Positions 60,108 to 64,000 of a stretch of DNA of 64,000 nucleotides are shown here, piece after piece. The number at the start of each line of letters is the position of its first letter. Position 1 is the first letter of the stretch. Source of the stretch: Notolepis coatsorum (lineage: Eukaryota; Chordata; Actinopteri; Aulopiformes; Paralepididae); NCBI GenBank assembly GCA_963971535.1, contig OZ020589.1, positions 82,255,147 to 82,319,146 on the forward strand, written 5' to 3'. The notes under the pieces are model-generated. The model saw only the letters and a program-made list of their open reading frames with translations, ran no database searches and had not been told where the DNA came from. A program made the position numbers and the translations under genes.

Positions 60108-60196
60108 CAAATACAATAAAATAAAATGTATTTGTAAGGCCCGACAACACACGATAATGTCCCCATGGGCCGGACGAGTCTTCTTTAAACTAAATA
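60108..60196 (-). mobile_element. Short 3' tail of the L2-B family
   Basis: AAGGCCCGACAACACACG and TAATGTCCCCATGGGCCG match 44518-44555. A very short insertion in the minisatellite array. Confidence 0.75.
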
Positions 60197-60256
60197 ATAT
60201 AGATAATGTATAACTATGATGAACTATTATATAGATAATGGATAACTACTAGATAA

Positions 60257-61142
60257 TGTGGCCAATATTCATGGAAGCCAAGGGAAGCCAAGCTTCCCCA
60301 AAAATATAAACAAAATATTAAATTTATTAAATATTTTATATGGTTTACAATAATAATAAAAAATCAGAATTTTTCATCTCTGTGTTATGATTTCTTTTAG
60401 AATTGTCTCCCTCTTCTCCTTCTCACTCTCTCTAACACTCTGTCAGACTCACTGAGGCAGGGCCTGGCAGTCACTCTGTGCTCAGGCAGCATTATTTTGA
60501 TTGACATTGAGAATAGAGAAAATTTGCATAGGGGGAGGGGTCTTTTTCTAGCGTCCACATTGTGGTTGGTTGTGGACTCCACAACCAATTATTAGCCAAT
60601 AAGATTCAAGCTTAATAAAGGGTTGGGTTAATGTAACATGGGGCAGTCTGGCTGGCAAGTAGTCTAGCGTTTTCAAATTTGCCGCCCTGGGGCCGGGCCA
60701 GTCCAGAATGTTTCCACCTGACGTCCACCTTACGTGACAACAACAACGTCTGAACGTCATCCCCTCGTGGGCACGTTCGAATGATCTCTTAGTAGTATCA
60801 AACTTTTTTTGCCGGCGGGACCTTTACTGGGGACCAGGCCAGCAGAGCTATGGATATTATGATTTAATAAATCTATCTGTCCAGGAGGCGGACCACATTG
60901 GCCAGGTAAGCAGCTTGCATAGGCTAGGCTAGGTTGGTTGCTAACTCTAACGTTATCAGGCTTGCTTGGTTGCTAACTAAGGTAAGCAAGCTAGCTTGGT
61001 TGTAGCCCCTTTCGTGACTGCGATGCAAGCCAGGGGCTCGAATACGCAGTCACTTATTCCTCCGTAGTAGCCAGGTTAATTTGGACCACCAAGCATTGCT
61101 TAAAAGCTAGCGGTGGGTCCAAAATATATCAGATATAAAGTA
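60257..61142. other. No gene seen; short inverted match
   Basis: About 890 bases. 61003-61047 is an inverted copy of 58528-58572 with one mismatch. GGAAGCCAAGGGAAGCCAAG near 60274 is a common motif at the ends of unclassified fish repeats. No exon recognised. Confidence 0.45.
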
Positions 61143-61712
61143 CCCAGCGTTCCCGCCCGCCTCCTCACTAACACCCGGTCCCGTGAACACATCACTCCTG
61201 TCCTCTACTCTCTCCACTGGCTCCCGATCAAAGAACACATCAACTTCAAAACACTACTCCTCACCTTCAAAGCCCTCCATAGCCTGCCCCCCCCCCCCTG
61301 CCTCACTGATCTCCTTCTTCCCTACCGCCCCACCTGTTCTCTCCGGTCCTCCTCCACTGCCTCCCTCACTGTCCCGACATCCAAACTTAAAAACTTTGGT
61401 GATCGGGCCTTCTCTCGCACTGCACCCCGACTCTGGAATTCCCTCCCTCAGTCCATCACACTCTCCACCTTCAAATCCTGCCTCAAAACCCACCCGTTCT
61501 CCCTAGCCTTCAACCCCCACCCATAACCCCCCCTCCAAACTGATGTTTGTTACTGTCGCTCTATGTTTCTGTGTTATCTCATGCTGCTTTCCCCTGTTTC
61601 CCCCGTGGTCTTATGTTCCTTTTTTTGTTTCTTTGTTTTACTATGTTACTCTGCCTACCTCAGCGACTTCGGGTCCTTGAGAAGCGCTATATAAATAAAA
61701 TGAATTATTATT
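61143..61712 (+). pseudogene. L2 LINE fragment L2-D
   Basis: LLTNTRSREHITPVLYSLHW, INFKTLLLTFKALHSL, then RAFSRTAPRLWNSLPQSITL and FKSCLKTHPFSLAFN, the L2 C-terminus in one frame to a natural stop, then a 3' UTR with AAGCGCTATATAAATAAA and an ATT-rich tail. About 125 codons; no catalytic residues. A C run near 61289-61298 adds prolines. Confidence 0.87.
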
Positions 61713-61764
61713 AAATTATTATATATAATGGATAACTATTATATAGATAATAGATAATAGATAA

Positions 61765-62443
61765 CTACTATTAGAGATGTAATGGTATGGAAATACCATT
61801 ACTTTATAGTGACCAAAATCATCCCGATTATCTGTATTATCGCGGTATTGTTAAAATGTGCTGAAAATCTTCAAAAAGTAATGTTCAAAAATTATTTTAA
61901 TGGTAAATAAATGCATTTTAATGGTATGAAACAAAGAAAGAGTATTGTTTTTCCAAACCTGGTTGACAGAACTCATCAATATGCTACACATGGAGGCCCA
62001 GTAAATTCAAAGACATTTGAAAACCTCTATACCCAAGGCGGACTTGCTTTCTTTGTTTGAAGGGCTAAATTGTTCTATGAACAAGCATTACAATATATAA
62101 TATGTACTGTAGATGTATAGGAAAATGTGAACTTATAGAGCACTCTTCTTTTCTTTTTTCTTTTCTCTTTGTTGGGGGTGGGGGTGTATATATATACATA
62201 TATATTTTATATTGTTGTTGTAATGGGTTGGGATTTTGTCTGTTTTGTTTGTATATGTGTTAAAACGTTAAATACAAATAATATCAAGAAAACGATATGC
62301 AATGACCCCCCATGCACAATTTACATATTATACAAAAATAACTACTATAGATAATGGATAACTACTAGCCTGAGGCATAGGAATCTGCTTATCATAATCT
62401 AATGGCTCACTCAATGTTCCAAGATTAAATGCTTGTGTGTGTA
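61765..62443. other. No gene seen; possible hAT end and minisatellite piece
   Basis: TAGAGATGTAATGGTATGGA near 61764 resembles one hAT-like end but has no partner. Minisatellite units return at 62338-62366. Confidence 0.45.
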
Positions 62444-63597
62444 TAAGATAAGATAAGATATTCCTTTATTGATCCCCTTGGGGAAATTCAGGCATCATAG
62501 CAGCATGGGGGGGAGGGGGGGAGGGGTACAGGTAGTAAAACAACACAGTATACAGGTAGTAAAAGACAACACAGGCAGTGTAAACAAATTGATCAATATG
62601 GTCAATATAATTTACTATCTGACTAGCTGAGGAATATTCACATTATTCACAGTGTCACATGAGGTGCAGTATGCAAGAGGTAGTGTTATAATAATTTACT
62701 ATCTACTGAGTATACATTAATCAAAGTACCAGGGTAGTCTACTTTGTCCCCCTTGGGTTCCTATAAGTCCCAGGTCAATGTCTGGTAGCAGTCGCTGTCG
62801 CTGCCCCCTGTTGTGGGGCCTGGAGGCTGCTAGTCGCTGCCCACTGTTGTGGAGCCTGATGGCCGCTGGTATGAAGGACTGTCCGAGGCGGTTAGTTGAG
62901 TGTCGGGGGGGGATGAGTCTGTGGCTGAACGAGCTTCTCATCTTGACTAGCTCGTCGTAGAGGGGGTGGTAGGGGTTCTCCATGATGGCATCCAGCTTCC
63001 TTATCATCCCCCTCTCTACCATCACCTCAAGTCTAGGTAGCTCGACTCCCACCACGGAGCTAGCCTTCCTCACCAGCTTGTTGAGCTTGTTGGTGTCCCT
63101 TGAGTTGATGTAGCCTCCCCAGCATGCCACAGCATAGAAGAGGATGCTGGCCACAACAGACTGGTAAAAAGACTGCAGCAGTTTGTTGCACACATTGAAG
63201 GACCTGAGTCTCCTCAGGAAGAACAGCCTGCTCTGTCCCTTCCTGTAGAGGGCCTCTGTGTTGTCCGACCAGTCCAGTTTATTGTTCAGGTGTACCCCAA
63301 GGAACTTGTATGAGTCCACCATCTCCACATCCACCCCTCGGATGGAGATGGGAATCGGGGGGGGCCTCTTCTTGCCCCTCCGGAAGTCCACCACCAGCTC
63401 CTTGGTCTTACTGGTGTTGAGTTGGAGGTGGTTGCTGTCGCTCCACCCCACGAAGCTCTCCACCAGGGCTCTGTACTCCTCCTCATCATCGGTCGGTGAT
63501 GTAGCTTACGATGGAGGAGTCGGTCTGAGAACTTCTGCAGGTGGCACCCGCTGGAGTTGCGGGTGCGGGTATGTCTGCCAGTCTTGTAGTTGAGACC
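62444..63597 (-). mobile_element. Rex1-like LINE, third subfamily, copy F
   Basis: Minus-strand LINE, 5'-truncated, with a tail of ATCTT repeats (AAGAT on the plus strand, 62444-62460) preceded by TTTCCCCAAGGGGATCAATA. The ORF end and the tail differ from copies A-E. This type of tail is common in teleost genomes. Confidence 0.8.
62717..63463 (-). pseudogene. LINE reverse transcriptase C-terminal half
   Basis: LQLNTSKTKELVVDFRRGKK, YKFLGVHLNNKLDWSDNTEA, SRLFFLRRLRSFNVCNKLLQ and SFYQSVVASILFYAVACWGG define it, ending with QSFIPAAIRLHNS and about 45 extra residues. Upstream, 63464-63590 still encodes the KFSD...SSIVSYITD region of the active site but in other frames, so two frameshifts lie near 63490 and 63525. 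No endonuclease. Confidence 0.82.
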
Positions 63598-63605
63598 ATC
63601 TAAAC

Positions 63606-63941
63606 CAGTGGTTCTCAAACTACAGGTCACAAACCAAATTGGGGTTGCGGGTAGGTGACAGTGGACCCCGCATTGGAAAGTAAAAAAAAGCAATTAAAAA
63701 ATAATAATAATAATATATATTCTTTAATGTTCTGGAAACATATTTTGGCTAAATATGCCTCGTTTTATAAATGTGTATTGATAACATAGTGCTGTAATTA
63801 CATTTTCTAATGATCAAGTTCAACAACGTGTGCTTTTATTTTGATATTCCTTAATTCCACGTTGAAATTACGCGTGTGGGGTCCCCAAAAAAATTCCTAA
63901 ATAAAATGGGATCACGGTATGAAAAAGTTTGAGAACCCCTG
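63606..63941. mobile_element. hAT-like element hAT-6, 336 bp
   Basis: CAGTGGTTCTCAAACT...AGTTTGAGAACCCCTG ends and the perfect 8-bp duplication ATCTAAAC (63598-63605 and 63942-63949). A very small non-autonomous form of a widespread hAT group. Confidence 0.92.
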
Positions 63942-64000
63942 ATCTAAACCAAGGCTGAGTCAAGAACGACCAGAGTGCATCAAGTCCAGTCTAGACCAAG

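Overview
The window is transposon-dense vertebrate DNA, most likely from a ray-finned (teleost) fish. The evidence is the mixture of elements: BEL/Pao, Copia and Gypsy-type LTR elements, L2 and Rex1/Babar-like LINEs, tRNA-derived SINEs and many short hAT-like DNA elements, together with long (GT)n, (GA)n and (GAAT)n runs. The species cannot be read from the sequence. I found no host protein-coding exon, no host RNA gene and no CRISPR-like or prokaryotic feature. Every long reading frame with a recognisable product belongs to a transposable element.

Layout. 1-3910: an incomplete BEL/Pao element (end of the 5' LTR, tRNA-Tyr-type primer site, gag-like frame, integrase frame, 3' LTR). 4420-7001: two tRNA-headed SINEs and a LINE tail. 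7500-19035: an old LINE split by a Copia element (8552-18520, 162-bp LTRs, CTTTG target duplication). The Copia element is itself split by a Gypsy-type element (11270-15676, 309-bp LTRs, GTCAG duplication) and by a 948-bp hAT-like element (9437-10384, 8-bp duplication). 19785-27039: a full-length L2 LINE with a 10-bp target duplication; a nearly full-length Rex1-like LINE on the other strand (23218-26706) lies in its last codons. 27615-34270: an LTR-flanked element with no recognisable coding interior, hit by two hAT-like elements. 34514-37741: head-to-head telomere-like repeats, a solo LTR, LINE tails and a fold-back element. 38014-38213: an assembly gap. 39914-40806: another solo LTR.

41041-47550: LINE and SINE remnants, including a 98-bp-arm perfect palindrome inside a Rex1-like 3' UTR, and two L2 ends. 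48050-51811: a 3.76-kb hAT-like element with perfect 8-bp target duplication and no recognised transposase, carrying a Rex1-like copy almost identical to the one at 23.2-26.7 kb. 51941-55553: SINE and LINE tails in otherwise featureless DNA. 56242-57562: a solo LTR of the same BEL/Pao family as the left edge. 57795-62366: a minisatellite array broken up by a hAT-like element (57910-60099, itself hosting a LINE), L2 pieces and others. 62444-63941: a third Rex1-like LINE and a small hAT-like element.

The genes do not form a host pathway. The window records insertion order. LTR pairs differ at about 3 of 162 (Copia), 3 of 309 (Gypsy inside the Copia) and 11 of about 401 positions (non-coding LTR element), which agrees with the nesting. 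The Rex1-like family appears to have been active very recently. LTR elements are treated as fossils; none looks whole.
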